NCBI GenBank assembly: GCA_002189035.1
Contig: CM007992.1
Coordinates: 744,001-808,000, forward strand
DNA from: Utricularia gibba
Lineage: Eukaryota; Streptophyta; Magnoliopsida; Lamiales; Lentibulariaceae
DNA length: 64,000 nucleotides
Direction: 5' to 3'
The notes beneath the pieces were generated by a model. The model saw only the letters and a list, made by a program, of their open reading frames with translations. It was not told where the DNA came from and did not search any database. Within the stretch, counting starts at the first letter, position 1, and every line of letters starts with the position of its first letter. Of the stretch, positions 12,266 through 25,057 are shown one piece after another. Position numbers and translations under genes: made by a program.

Positions 12266-15200
12266 ATGGAACAGCTTAAGACGATAGGCCGAGAGTTGGC
12301 GATGGGTTCGCAAGGCGGAATTGGGCAGTCAAAGGAGTTCCTTGATCTCATCAAATCAATAGGCGAAGCGCGATCCAAGGCCGAGGAGGAGCGCATCGTG
12401 CTTAGGGAAATCGAAACGTTGAAGGGGAGATTGTCGAGCCCGAATTCCACGAAATACAAGCTCAAGGAGTATTTAATCCGCCTCCTCTATGTCGAGATGT
12501 TGGGCCACGATGCATCTTTTGGGTACATTCACGCCGTGAAGATGACCCACGATGAGAATTTGTTGTTGAAGAGAACAGGGTACTTAGCGGTGACTTTGTT
12601 TTTGAATGAAGACCATGATTTGATTATCTTGATCGTGAATACGATTCAGAAGGACTTGAAAAGCGACAACTTCTTGGTTGTTTGTGCGGCGTTGAATGCT
12701 GTGTGTAAGTTGATTAACGAGGAGACTATTCCAGCAGTTTTACCACAAGTGGTAGAGTTACTGGGTCATCCGAAAGAAGCAGTGAGAAAGAAAGCAGTAA
12801 TGGCACTTTATCGTTTTCATCAGAAGTCACCCGGATCCGTTTCCCATCTTATTTCCAATTTTCGAAAGGTGCACATTGTCTATCGCCGATGGATTCATAC
12901 ATCTTTTCATGCATTTATTTTTATTTTGTAGTTCAAACGTTTGAAATGTGTGTATGCCTTCTTCAGAGGAATACTTAGTCAAAAATCGTAGGAAGCTATT
13001 GTTTTATATGCTCTATGACACAATGTTTGAGCTTCTTATGATGATTGTATCCTGGTCTTAGAAATCGGGTTGACATAAACTTCATGTATGAGAGTTGACT
13101 TCTTAGAGAATCAGATGTTGAAAAACTTACAGATGGTTTCAGACTCTTGATTGCATTGCTATTGACATGTAAAGTATTTTCTTGAAGTAGCCAGGGTAGA
13201 TCATCTTCGAATTGATGATTGTTTGTAAATAAAGAGAAAGTACTAGGAAAAATGCATGAAAAGATGCGTAATCCTGATGTCCTTTTATTCTTTCTCATTC
13301 TTTTTTACATTGTCTGCGTACTTCTCTTAACAATTAATTCTACTGCAGAAGTTGTGTGATAATGACCCGGGTGTTATGGGTGCGTCACTTTGCCCCCTTT
13401 TTGATCTAATAACAACTGATGCCGATACGTATAAGGATCTAGTGCCTAGTTTTGTTAGCATTCTTAAGCAAGTAGCTGAGCGCAAGCTGCCAAAGAGTTA
13501 TGATTACCATCAGATGCCTGCTCCGTTCATTCAGGTGACATTTTTGTTATTATATGCAGAAGATTCTTGTATTTATGTTAAGACGTCAAGCTGATTAAAG
13601 CCATCTGATTTAAGTGTATTGTCTAAGGTCTCCTGTTTGCTAAACCATCAAATTGAGTAGAATACCCTTCTTGTAATGACCGTTGTGTTCTATCCTTTAG
13701 TAATTATTATTTTACATTTTTGAACTCACACAAACCCTTCCGCAAGGACTTTTTATTTTGCCTTAATTAGCATCGAGGTCCTTACTCTTGGTCCTTCAGT
13801 GGAAATTATTTGTTAATGTTACCTTTTTGTGGAATTTTGAAAGCAGTTTGGGCTCTGTCTTTTTTTAGTAATGTTGCAGCTGATACTCATTTCGTAGGCC
13901 AGATTTGTTTCAATTGAAATATTCTACGTAATGTCTCTGTTTCTCTGACAGATCAAGCTGTTGAAAATTCTGGCCCTTCTTGGTAACAATGACAAGAAGG
14001 CCAGTGAACAAATGTACACGATTGTTGGTGAGATAATGAAAAAATGTGATACAATGAGCAATATAGGAAATGCCATTCTTTATGAATGCATTTGCTGTGT
14101 TTCATCAATACACCCAAGTCCGAAGTTGCTTGAAGCTGCAGCTGATGCCGTTTCAAAATTTTTGAGGGTTATTATATAAACATTTCTAGTTTCTTCAGAT
14201 TCCATTTTCCTTCCACCTTTGTAGGATAATATCTGTACTTACTATTGGCAGAGTGACAGTCACAATTTGAAGTATCTTGGTATTGATGCTTTAAGTCAGC
14301 TAATAAGGATAGCCCCTGAAATAGCTGAGCAACACCAGTTGGCTGTCATTGACTGCTTAGAGGTATGATATGCACATCCACAGTCTCTGCTTTTGTTGGG
14401 TCTGTATCAACCATTTTTATTTTCAGGATCCAGATGATAGCTTGAAGCGTAAGACCTTTGAAATGCTATACAAGATGACAAAGTCATCAAATGTGGAAGT
14501 AATTGTGGATCGAATGATTGATTACATGATAAGCATCAATGATAATCACTACAAAACTGAAATAGCATCCAGGTGTGTGGAACTTGCTGAACAGTTTGCT
14601 CCAAGCAACAGATGGTTTACACTGGTTAGCATTATGATGTTAAATTTCATGATTCGTGCTCTATCTGCTCATCCTAAATGAGTCATGGGAAGTTATTCGT
14701 TTTTTATCCACTTTGCATTTCAGACTATGAATAAAGTCTTTGAGCACGCAGGAGACCTGGTGAATATTAAAGTTGCACATAACTTGATGAAGTTGATTTC
14801 TGAGGGATTTTGTGAAGATGATGGTGATGCAGATAGTCAGCTAAGATCGTCTGCTGTATGTTCTCTTCCTGGATTTCTTGCTTGTCTTGTGAAACTAGAA
14901 ATGATCTTACTGGATATCATAGCCAAATTCGGAATATAATGTTCATGGAACTTTTCCACATTTAATTGTCTATGGATCATTGATTATTTTTTTGGTTTCA
15001 GGTGGAGTCCTACCTTGGAATTATGGGTGAGCCAAAGCTCCCATCAACCTTCCTTCAAGTGAGTCTTCCACCATCTTTTCCTGATTTTCAATTTTCTCAA
15101 TGTTGATGGGTTTTTCTTACTATACACTGCTTTTTCACACGTTTTAGGTGATCTGCTGGGTGTTGGGCGAATATGGGACCGCAGATGGAAAGTATTCTGC

Positions 15201-17565
15201 CTCATATATTACTGGAAAGTTGTCTGACTTGGCAGAGGCACACTCAACCGATGACACAGTGAGAGTAGGTATCTAGTTTGTGAGATACAGACATTGTGTT
15301 TTGCTTTTATAATTTTCATATGTATTTTGATCGTGGGGTATTAGTATTATGGTGAACATCGGTTAATTCGGCAACCATAAATTGATCTTTTGGCTAAAAT
15401 TTCAAGATATTTAGTATCTATGCTTCCGTTTTTTATTCTCGGCTTGTTTTTTGAAGGCATATGCAGTGTCTGCATTGATGAAGATATATGCATTTGAAAT
15501 GGCTGCTGGGAGACCAGTGGAATTGCTACCAGAGGTAAGATACTGGGAGTGAGTCCCTGGCATTATTTTTTGCTACATCGAATCTAAGTCAGCTTACTTA
15601 ACTACGCCCATTTTGATTAATGGTTGTCAGTTCCTTCAAAAGATTCCTTTTTTTCCCTTACCGGTCTCCATTAGGAGTTATCTCACTCTGCTAACAATGT
15701 GGCTGGCATGACTTATTGATTGGATTTTCATTGAAGATCTTTTGACTTTTAAAATGCTGTTTCCTTAGAAAATGTAATGAGAGCTTACTGTAGTTGAATC
15801 AGAGCGTTTTTTAAAATATTAAAACGCTGTTTTCCTCCCAGCTGTTGTTGCTACACGTATTCAACCTTAGTTTGTCAGCTATGTATGAGGTTTGAACTGT
15901 AGTGCGTGTGTCACTCTGTTCTCTAAACTTCATGTTGGTATTGAATTAACAGGTTCCAGTCGTCTGGTTTTACAATTTGAGAAATCACATATTTGTGGTT
16001 GTGCATTCTTGCCTGTTAGTTACTGTCAAGTATTGTGTTCTTCTTGAGTGGCTCGTAACTTGTCCTTAATATATCTTTACAGCCTTAAATATGATGAATT
16101 CCCTCTCTAAATTGTGGTTATTTTTTTTCTTGCTGCAGTGTCAATCTTTGATTGAAGAAACGCTTGCATCTCATTCAACTGACCTACAGCAGCGTGCTTA
16201 TGAGCTTCAAGCAGTCCTTTCTCTAAATGCTCATACCGTCAAAGAAATATTGTCAATGGAGTCTACCCATCATGAAATTGAGGTCATTCTTTTCCTCATC
16301 TAACCGGTGCTTTCAAACATGGACTGAGTATCCATTGAAAAAAAATGTCTGGATTTCATGTATTTCTGTGCTTCTTTTTTATTTTCTTGCCAGTTGAGCC
16401 TCTTTTTGCTCAAATTTGGCTACAACACGCTTTAGTTTTCTTTATGAATACATATTCTTTACTGTTTCATTTTACGTCTCGTGGTTGCTTCATGCCTAAC
16501 CATTTTAAAAATTCTTTTCAGGTTGATGGAAACCTTTCATTCCTGGATGCTTATGTTGAACAATCATTGGAAAAAGGTGCTCAACCATATATCCCTGAGA
16601 GTGAGCGATCCGGTGCCTTTAACATTAGTAGTCTCAAAGGGCATGAAGACCATGAACCTTCCCATCATGGTCTTAGGTTTGAAGCTTATGAGCTCCCCAA
16701 ACTACCGCAGCCTACAATTATTCCTCAAGTGCTTCCTGCCTCCACGGATCTCATCCCTGTCCCAGAGCCATCATACGTTTCAGATATATCGTTACCCTCT
16801 GCGTCTGTACCATTTCCTAGTGATTCTCAGCCTGCAGAACTTAAGCTACGGCTTGATGGGGTTCAGAAGAAATGGGGTCGTCCCACCTTCTCCTCCTCCT
16901 CTCCTTCAGCATCTACTGTTAACTCAGAGGTGAGAGTTCAGGCGGAGGTCACTCAGCTGAGCTCGCTGGGTGATTCAAATGCAAAGGGGGGCCGTAGTAC
17001 TACTGCATCTTATGACTCAAGAAAACAGCAAACGGAGATCTCACCCGAGAAGCAGAAGTTGGCTGCTTCTCTTTTTGGTGGTGCATCTTCGAAAGCTGAG
17101 GGAAGGCAATCTTCTTCTGGACAGAGGGCCTCGAAGTCTCACAGTCAGACAACGGATAAGCACCGTGCTGCCAAGGCTGCTCCGCCGTCTCAGCCTCCTC
17201 CAGATCTACTAGACTTGGGTGAAGCCACACCGTCAGTGGACCCCTTCAAGCAACTGGAAAACCTTCTTGATCTCAGCCATGAAGCACCTCCGGTGACCGC
17301 AGGAGGAAGCACTGCAACTGAGGCACCTGATTTTATGTCACTCTTTTCAGACATGTCCCTCAATGCCCCAACCTCTGATCCATTCCCCATCTTGGGCATC
17401 GAAAATGGCAAGGGAGCAAGCCAGATGGAAATCCCCATACAGCAGCAGCAATCCAGCAAGGGCCCTAATCTGAAAGAAGCTCTACAGAAGGATGCACTTG
17501 TGAGGCAGATGGGAGTGACACCATCAACCCAGAACCCCAACTTGTTTATGGACCTCCTCGGCTAG
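12266..17565 (+). CDS. AP4E: AP-4 complex subunit epsilon
   Basis: Large subunit of the AP-4 adaptor, which acts at the trans-Golgi network in vacuolar cargo sorting. Eleven exons: 12266-12868, 13349-13534, 13952-14167, 14252-14362, 14427-14624, 14724-14855, 15002-15058, 15148-15264, 15457-15534, 16139-16282 and 16522-17565. They total 2886 nt, giving 961 aa. The adaptin N-terminal trunk (residues 1 to about 600) is an alpha-helical repeat with highly conserved stretches such as EMLGHDASFGYIHAVK, TGYLAVTLFLNEDHDLI and KSSNVEVIVDRMIDYM. The last exon holds the hinge and tail, rich in Ser and Pro, with a LLDLGEATP motif that could bind an accessory protein or clathrin, and ends NLFMDLLG. The start is the first ATG, at the conserved MEQLKTIGRELAMGSQGG. 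Confidence 0.97.
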
Positions 17566-18308
17566 ATTTCAACACTGAAAGAACTGCTGGGATTTGCATG
17601 CTCGTCATGGTTTTTTCCTCCTCCTATCAGATGATGCATGATTTATGAGCATAAGCATGATGGGAACCCCCTGTGAGTCCTGGTTGCTACTCTCTCATCT
17701 AGGAATCTCTATACATATTGCAACACTGTGGGGGCTCATTCTTTGTGTTTTGAACCTCTAGATGATCCATCGGACGCCATGATTTCATTTGAGAGAGACA
17801 GTGTCCTTGTAATGGTTATATCTCGCAATGTTCACTGGTTATGTTTTGCATAATTTTTATTTATTATTCATTATTTAAATAATTAATAATTAATAATTTT
17901 GTGGACTATAAATTATATTTATGTTTATATTTTGTATTAAAAATAAAAAAAATAACTATAGCTTATTTCAGAAATTATGCAAAACACATGCTTATTTCAG
18001 AATCTTTGTATTAGAAAAATATGGCTAAGTAAGTAAGGGTTGGTAATAATTATTTAGAAGACCACTGCTAAGTCCCATTATTAGTATAATAATAGAGTTT
18101 TTTTTACTCTTCTTCTATTGAAAATTCTGCGTTCCCACGGAGCTCCCAAGGCTGCTTCTACATTTTGGGTATGAATCCGTTATGGTTGCAAGGTTGAACT
18201 GAGGAGGTTCTCAGGGATCATCACTATGCGGAGGAGGAGGAGGAGTTGATGTCTGAGGGATACATTTGGAGTGATTGAATTGATTGCTCGTGTGGCTGGA
18301 GGAGGACA
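17566..18308. other. Intergenic region with a candidate small hairpin element
   Basis: Holds the AP4E 3' UTR (to about 17830), an AT-rich stretch bounded by inverted repeats, and the XEG113 leader from about 18120. No gene seen. Confidence 0.5.
17842..17986. repeat. 15-bp inverted repeat around an AT-rich core
   Basis: TGTTTTGCATAATTT at 17842-17856 is repeated as its exact reverse complement at 17972-17986. The core is about 115 bp of AT-rich sequence. Size and composition fit a MITE or a hairpin, but I see no clear target-site duplication. Confidence 0.4.
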
Positions 18309-21300
18309 ATGGCTTGGAGCGATCCGTTGAAGGAGATGGCCAATTCCAAGCCCTTGTTTCTGACCATATATGCCTCTGTGATGATCGGGATGATGGTGTC
18401 GGCTTTTTACGTGATTTCGGCAGTGTTCTCCGGTTCGAATTTCATTTCTACTCTGTCGTCCTCTGCTGGAGGCGCCGTTGTTGGTGTCACCACGGGTATG
18501 TTGAAGTTTTTGGTTTAGAAAGCTTGAACTTGTTTGTTTTTGCGCAGCATTCTCTGTAATGGATCTCTTCTTTTTGCTGGTACGTCTGGGCCTGTGATGC
18601 GTTGACTGTTGCTTTAGTTGGTAGAAAAATCTGGGTGCTCCTTTTGTCTAGCGTCATTACCTTTTAGTTACCAGCATGAAGGCGGTTTTGAGATCGTACT
18701 AATTAGCTTAAATACTTGTTTTTTTTATGCTTGGATATTTAGAAACAATGACGCCACCCTTGGATCAATTGCCTATTTCTTCTGATGGTTTCGTAGGCAA
18801 TGGAGCACCGGTTCCATCTGTCCTCACTCCGAATAATACTTTGATACCTATCTGGACACTTCCTCCTGCTGGATCGAAAATGCCACCCCCGGAAACTTTT
18901 CGGTTGACAAAGGATATTGTTCAGCGTCGGGTGAAGGACAACGTAATAGTTGTGACGTTTGGTAACTTTGCTTTCATGGATTTTATTTTGACCTGGGTGA
19001 AGCACTTGTCGGATATGGGTGTAGATAACCTTCTTGTTGGTAAGCTTGCATTTAAATTGTCTTTTAATAACATCCCTCTGTACTAGATGGCTCATTTGTA
19101 GTCTGAGGAGATCATCTTTTGTTGTCAGGCGCAATGGACACAAAATTGTTGGAGGCTCTTTACTGGAAGGGTGTTCCTGTGTTTGATATGGGTAGTCAAA
19201 TGAGCACGGTGGATGTTGGTTGGGGCTCGCCAACATTTCACAAGATGGGAAGGGAGAAAGTCATTTTAATAGATGCTCTCTTGCCCTTTGGTTTTGAAGT
19301 ACTGATGTGCGACACTGACATGGTTTGGCTAAAGGTAAACTTTTATGCTTATCTGGTTTTTTCGAACCGCTACATTAGGTTTTTATCTTGTACTGAACTG
19401 TGATTTCCATCCACTTCACCGTGCAGGACCCCCTTCCTTATCTTGCACGGTTTCCTGAAGCAGACTTGCTGACTTCCACTGATCTTGTTTCACCAACAGT
19501 AGCTGATGATCGGTTGGAAGATTGGAAACAAGGTAATACCTCCTTGCTCCAGTGAGTGCACAGCAGATAGTGAAAAAACACTATGGTTTGAACTTTACGT
19601 TGAACAGTTGGTGCTGATGTTTTCTTCCCTTCCCTTTTCCTGTTTGAACAGCGGGTGCTGCTTACAATATTGGAATCTTCCACTGGAGACCTACTGAATC
19701 TGCAATGAAATTAGCTAAAGAATGGAAGGAAATGCTTATTGCTGATGAAAAGATATGGGATCAAAATGGTTTCAATGACCTTGTTCGCAAGCAGCTGGGC
19801 CCCTCCGTTGATGAAGAAAGTGGACTTGTATATGCATATGATGGAACCCTTAAGCTAGGTTTGCTCCCTGCCAGCATCTTTTGCAGTGGACATACTTTCT
19901 TTGTGCAGGTATTTGCTTTTCTTTTTGGAATATACATGCTAGTATATATGCCGTGGTAGTATGATCAACTTTTCCTTTTGTAACTAATGGGGAAAGGGAG
20001 GGGAAAAAATAAAACCATGGAACTTAGAAGTATATTTCACAGATATCACCATGCTTCACCATCCCCTACCTTCTTATCCAGGCTATGTACCAACAACTAA
20101 GGTTGGAGCCCTATGCTGTGCATACAACATTCCAATACGCTGGTACAGATGGCAAGCGAAATCGACTCCGAGAAGCTATGATATTTTATGACCCTCCAGA
20201 ATATTATGATGCACCAGGTGCTTAATTGTCTCCATGGTTTTTATTTTTAATTTTACAACTTCTTGACACTCAAAAGCATTAGCTTGATCTTACCTACCAA
20301 TTTTGTATATGTTGGCTTATGCATTACTGTGCTCCAAGGGCACTCTTATGTGATGGTTTTATTTGCTCAAGGGCATTAAGTTCTAAAAGCATTTTCTAAT
20401 TTCACACAGGAGGATTCCTAGCATTCAAGCCAAATATTCCAAAGAACTTGTTGTTTGATGGAGTACATAACGTTGAATCACACTTCGCTCTTGTTAACTA
20501 TCAAGTATGAATCTTATTTATCTCATTCTTCATTAATTTTCTCTTGGAGTTTTATTGTGGATATCTGGTAACTGTGATATATAATCTTCAGATCAAGCAA
20601 ATAAGAACTGCACTCGCCATTGCTTCATTGTTAAATCGCACATTGGTAAGATTATTCAAGTATGGACAAAATTTAACAAATTCGGCTTTTCATTATTTTC
20701 TCCTGTGTATATGTTTACCTAAGATCGTTGAACATGATCCCTTGTCTTTCATTCTGTGATTTTAGGTTATGCCTCCACTATGGTGCAGGCTGGATAGGCT
20801 GTGGTTTGGGCATCCAGGCATCTTGGCCGGATCCTTGACTAGACAGCCCTTTATATGTCCTCTAGACCATGTCTTCGAGGTACGCATCAGTTCTCCTGCG
20901 AGTTTTTATGGATTTGCTCACCTTCCCTTATGAAACAGAAATAGCTTCTGACTCTTTCATAACTCAGATCAATGCACTACTGAAAGAGTTCCCTGAGGAG
21001 GAACTTGGACCACGTATTAATTTTAGGGAGTACACATTTTTGGATAATCCATCATTACCCCAACAGGTTTCTTATGTTTGAGATTAGCAAAAACAAAAAC
21101 CCATTTCATGGATCTTTCGCCGCTGCTTTAATGTACCCTACTTGTTTAATTACAGGTGAAGAAATCATGGCTCCAAGTTAATCTTTGTCAGCCAGGATCA
21201 ACTGGCTGTGGAATATCAAACCACACAGATGCTCCAGCATTAAGAACCTTCAAATTCCCCAAGAGAAGTACAGAAGAAACGGTAGTTAGATTTGATATAC

Positions 21301-21699
21301 AGTTTCTGGTTTCCTTTTCAATACACAAGACGGCCTTCCAGTATGAACATCTCACATCCTTTTATCCAAACAGTTTAAGCAGGTGTTTTCCCAGTTCAAG
21401 GACGTCAAGGTCATAGAGTTCTCATCAATGCAAGACGCCTTCTCAGGATTCAGTGACAAGGCTAGTACATGCTCTCTCCCAAATCCCTCCTCAACCTGTT
21501 TGTTTACTCCTTTTCCAAATGTGTTCTTCAGATGAGGGAAGAAAGATTCCGAAAGCGTGTGAAGAGGTACACTGGAATCTGGTGCTGCGTCGAGGACAAG
21601 ACACCAGGTCACATATACTACGACATTTACTGGGATGAAAAACCAGGATGGAAACCAGTGACTCCCCAAACCCCACAAGAGGATCATCCTCCCTTTTGA
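18309..21699 (+). CDS. XEG113: Arabinosyltransferase XEG113 (GT77)
   Basis: Golgi glycosyltransferase that extends the arabinofuranose chain on hydroxyproline of extensins. Thirteen exons: 18309-18495, 18743-19039, 19129-19334, 19427-19532, 19652-19908, 20082-20217, 20410-20504, 20592-20645, 20766-20879, 20968-21066, 21156-21281, 21374-21460 and 21532-21699. They total 1932 nt, giving 643 aa. A signal anchor near residues 15-40 (PLFLTIYASVMIGMMVSAF) gives type II topology. The catalytic region has the DxD-type motif in LMCDTDMVWLK and the family stretches VIVVTFGNFAFMDFILTWV and AAYNIGIFHWRPTES. The C-terminus is RYTGIWCCVEDKTPGHIYYD. The intron after exon 12 must start with GC rather than GT to keep the frame. 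Confidence 0.96.
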
Positions 21700-21988
21700 G
21701 GCTTAACCCAAGTTTCATATACTCCCAACATGCTGCCCAGAGACGATGATACACTGACTGGTAAATTTTCCAAAAACTTAGACTGTGAAGCTCAAGCCCA
21801 ATTTGAGTATGCTTTGACTAGAAATATGTGAACCTCAGTCCATGTAGTGTGCTAACCGCTAAGCTATTGAAAGTGTTTACATACCGTTGTGTAAGTTCTG
21901 TTCTGTTGAATGTTGGTACTGATAAAACCCGGTTCGACGCCGGTTCAAGGTATAAATTTATGACCCGATATTCATTATGGTCTTGTTA

Positions 21989-22013
21989 GCCCATGGCCTT
22001 CCTGGGCGGCCCA
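21989..22013 (+). promoter_or_regulatory. Site II-type motif cluster of RPA1
   Basis: AGCCCA (21989), TGGGCG (22003) and GGCCCA (22008) are close matches to site II elements (TGGGCY in either orientation), which TCP factors bind in promoters of dividing-cell genes. They lie about 190-210 bp before the RPA1 start. Confidence 0.5.
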
Positions 22014-22085
22014 AAAGCGCACAGCAGTTTCTTCGCCATTCCCGCTCTCGGAGTTCTTTTCACTGTTTTCAGAATTTCAGGATTC

Positions 22086-22094
22086 TTTTCCCGC
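22086..22094 (+). promoter_or_regulatory. E2F site upstream of RPA1
   Basis: TTTTCCCGC is a perfect E2F-type site (TTTSSCGC) about 105 bp before the RPA1 start codon. E2F/DP factors drive S-phase genes, which suits a replication protein. Confidence 0.6.
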
Positions 22095-22112
22095 ACTTCG
22101 AAGCGCTTCCGT

Positions 22113-22120
22113 AGGGTTTT
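22113..22120 (-). promoter_or_regulatory. Telobox
   Basis: AGGGTTTT on the plus strand reads AAAACCCT on the minus strand. Teloboxes often sit beside E2F and site II motifs in plant replication and ribosomal genes. Confidence 0.45.
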
Positions 22121-22197
22121 CAAACTATTCTCTCCCTGACACTCGAAATTCGTTCTCGGAGGCCCTGGACGTTGATCGTTTATTTGCTTGAGGAAAA

Positions 22198-25057
22198 ATG
22201 CAGCCGGTGTGTCTTACAAAGGACGCGATTTCGTTGCTCTCTAGTGGAGAAAATTCGGCCACTATCAAGCCTGTTCTTCAAGTCGTTGATGTTCGGATGG
22301 TAAATCAGAACAGCAACAGTGAGCGGTATCGGCTTCTGTTGTCGGATGGGGTTTTCTCGCAGCAGGGTATGCTCGCCACCCAGCGAAACGATTTGGTGAG
22401 GTCTCAGAAGTTGCAGAATGGCTCGATTATCCTTCTGACGGATTTCGTCTGCAACGTTATACAGAACCGGATGTGGGTACTTTTTGTCCTGTTACAAGCT
22501 TGCCTTTTCCGTCTCTAGCCTACGAAGAGGCCAATTTCGATTTTGTCATTTTGGTGAAGGCATTCTTAACCTAGAATTTGAGTGTTTCTATGTTTGCGAG
22601 TATGGTTGTAGCCCACTCGGTGCTGCGAAATTTGCTCCTTTTTGGCCTTTATGAATTTTCCTCTGCAATCAGACGTTCTTTGGAACTACATCAAAATTTG
22701 ATTCTGTTTGCCTTTCGTAACTTTGCAGGATAATTATCATAGTTGACCTAGATGTGAAAGTCGAGAAATGTGATCTAATTGGTGATCCAAAACCGTTTCC
22801 GTTTAAGAATGATGGGACTGGATCTTCAATGCCCCGACCACAAGCAGCAACTCAGGCAACGCATGCTGTTGGGAGTGGTAACGCTCCGACCTATGGTGCC
22901 AATTCTGCAGTCTCCGGCTCAGTGACTATGCCAACTTTTAGTGGAAATCATGATACACCTTCAGGGGAGGACCGCAATGCGCAGTCGCAAGGTGCTTCGT
23001 TTTCTAGGAACATGGACTCAGTAAGATCTAATCCTTCATCTAGATATCTTCCCAAAACAGAATTTGGTGAAGGAGCTGGACGGGCTTCGGGGAGTAACTA
23101 TGCTCGTCCTCCTCAGTCGATGCATCATCAGCCAATGCCAGCTTATGTCAACAGAGGCCCAGTTGCTAAAAATCTGTCAGCTCCAAGAATAATACCAATT
23201 GCTGCTCTAAATCCTTATCAGGGCAGGTGGACAATCAAGGCAAGAGTAACAACAAAAGGAGAATTGAGGCATTTCAATAATCCTCGAGGTGAGGGTAAAG
23301 TATTCTCCTTTGACCTACTTGATTCTGAGGGTGGAGAAATAAGGGTAACCTCTTTTAATGCTGTGGCTGATCAATTTTATAATCAAATTGAGCCTGGTGT
23401 TGTTTACATGATCTCACAAGGGACATTGAGACCTGCTCAGAAGGCTTTCAATCACCTAAACAATGATTATGAAATCATGCTCGAAAATACGTCAACTGTA
23501 CAGCGTTGTCTTGAAGAAGATGCTTCTATACCAAAGCAGCAATTCCACTTTCGGTCTATAAGCGATATTCAGAATATGGAGAACAACGCTGTAGTTGATA
23601 TGATTGGGATTGTGTCTTCAATAGCCCCGGCAAGCTCAATCATGAGAAAAAATGGCACAGAAACTCAGAAAAGAAGTCTTCATCTGAAGGATATATCGGG
23701 TAGAAGCGTTGAGTTAACTATGTGGGGAAACTTCTGCCATGCCGAAGGTCAAACTCTGCAGGATATGTGTGATTCAGGAACGTTTCCAGTGTTGGCTGTC
23801 AAATCTGCTAGAGTCTCTGATTTTAATGGGAAGTCCGTGGGAACATTGTCATCTTCTCAGTTTTTCATTGATCCCGACTTCCCGGAGGCCAAGAAACTTA
23901 AACTATGGTTTGAGAATGAAGGGAGGAATACCCCTGCTATTTCTATATCCAGCTCCAGAGATACAAATACTGCTAGAGCAGATGCTTGGAAAACTATATC
24001 TCAGATCAAAGAGGAGAAGCTGGGGACTTCTGAGAAGCCAGATTGGATAAGTGTCTTCGCCACTTTGACATTCATTAAGATGGACAATTTTTGTTACACA
24101 GCATGTCCAGTGATGATTGGCGAAAGACAATGCCAAAAAAAGGTCATAAACAATGGTGATGGAAAATGGAGATGTGAGAGATGTGATAGACTGGTCGATG
24201 AATGTGATTATAGGTATATCCTCCAGATGCAAATCCAGGATCATACTGGCTTAACATGGGTAACAGCATTTCAGGAAACTGGAGAGGAGATCATGGGAAT
24301 ATCTGCAAAAGATATGTATCACTTGAAGCATGAAGAGCAAGATGATGACAAATTCGCTGAACTTGTCCGAGGTGCACTTTTCTCCAAGTTTTTATTTAAG
24401 TTGAGAGTGAAGGAAGAGGTTTTCAGCGATGAACAGCGAGTGAAGTCAACTGTTGTGAAAGCAGAAAAGGTGAATCTAAAGTCATACACCAAGTATCTGC
24501 TGGATCAAACCGGAAAAGACAAAGAAAACATCCCATCTAAAAGCATGATGTCATTCCCAACATGGGGGACAGACATCAACAGTGGAGAAAGTGCAGCTAC
24601 GGCAATGAATCACAATGCATCCTCAGGTCAGGCAGGCTCCTATAGCAGCATCAGCCATGGTGACACTGGAAATCCTTCAACGGGATCAAGGGGTACATAT
24701 CCAAGTTGCAGTAACTGTGGTGGCACCGGCCATAACAATGCAAACTGCCCTCGCCCAGGTTATGCTCCGCCACAATCATATGGAACAGGCTCTACCAACA
24801 TCAGGGCTGCCCCAGCATCCAACAGTGCGTTTGGATCATCAGCCGAGTGCTTCAAGTGTCATGAGATCGGGCACATGGCTCGGGATTGCCCCAACACCAG
24901 CAGCAACCCTGCGTCATCTCTCGAGTGCTACAAGTGTCATAAGACCGGGCACATGGCTCGGGACTGCCCTCTCCTTACCAACATTCCTCCTGCCTATGGG
25001 AGCACTAGCGGGAGATATGGAATGCACTCAAAACAACATGTAGGAGGCGGGTTCTGA
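22198..25057 (+). CDS. RPA1C/E-like: Replication protein A 70 kDa subunit with zinc knuckles
   Basis: Large subunit of the single-stranded-DNA-binding RPA complex, used in replication, repair and meiosis. Two exons, 22198-22472 and 22729-25057, total 2604 nt, giving 867 aa. Order of domains: N-terminal OB fold DBD-F (residues 1 to about 115), a Ser/Gln-rich linker, DBD-A starting at PYQGRWTIKARVTTKG, DBD-B, and DBD-C with its zinc ribbon (CYTACP, RQCQKK, WRCERC). The C-terminal tail carries three CCHC knuckles: CSNCGGTGHNNANC, CFKCHEIGHMARDC and CYKCHKTGHMARDC. Such tails mark the plant RPA1C/RPA1E group, linked to DNA-damage repair rather than bulk replication. Donor choice at 22473 restores the conserved junction NRM-IIIIVDLDV. 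Which of the C or E type it matches best cannot be decided here. Confidence 0.95.
24845..24969 (+). repeat. Near-identical zinc-knuckle duplication inside RPA1
   Basis: Two 47-nt units start at 24845 and 24923, 78 bp apart, and differ at only about four bases. Each encodes one CCHC knuckle. The upstream third knuckle (about 24706) is far more diverged. Confidence 0.8.

Larger units (their letters stand above)
21700..22197. other. XEG113 3' UTR and RPA1 promoter/leader
   Basis: Compact spacer of about 500 bp between two + genes. The right half carries the site II, E2F and telobox motifs listed separately. I see no tRNA despite one GGTTC-rich patch near 21930. Confidence 0.5.

Noticed and set aside
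21838-21960. tRNA-like phrases (CTAACCGCTAAGC, GGTTCGACGCCGG)
   Set aside because: I could not build an acceptor stem, anticodon arm and matching B box in the right spacing.
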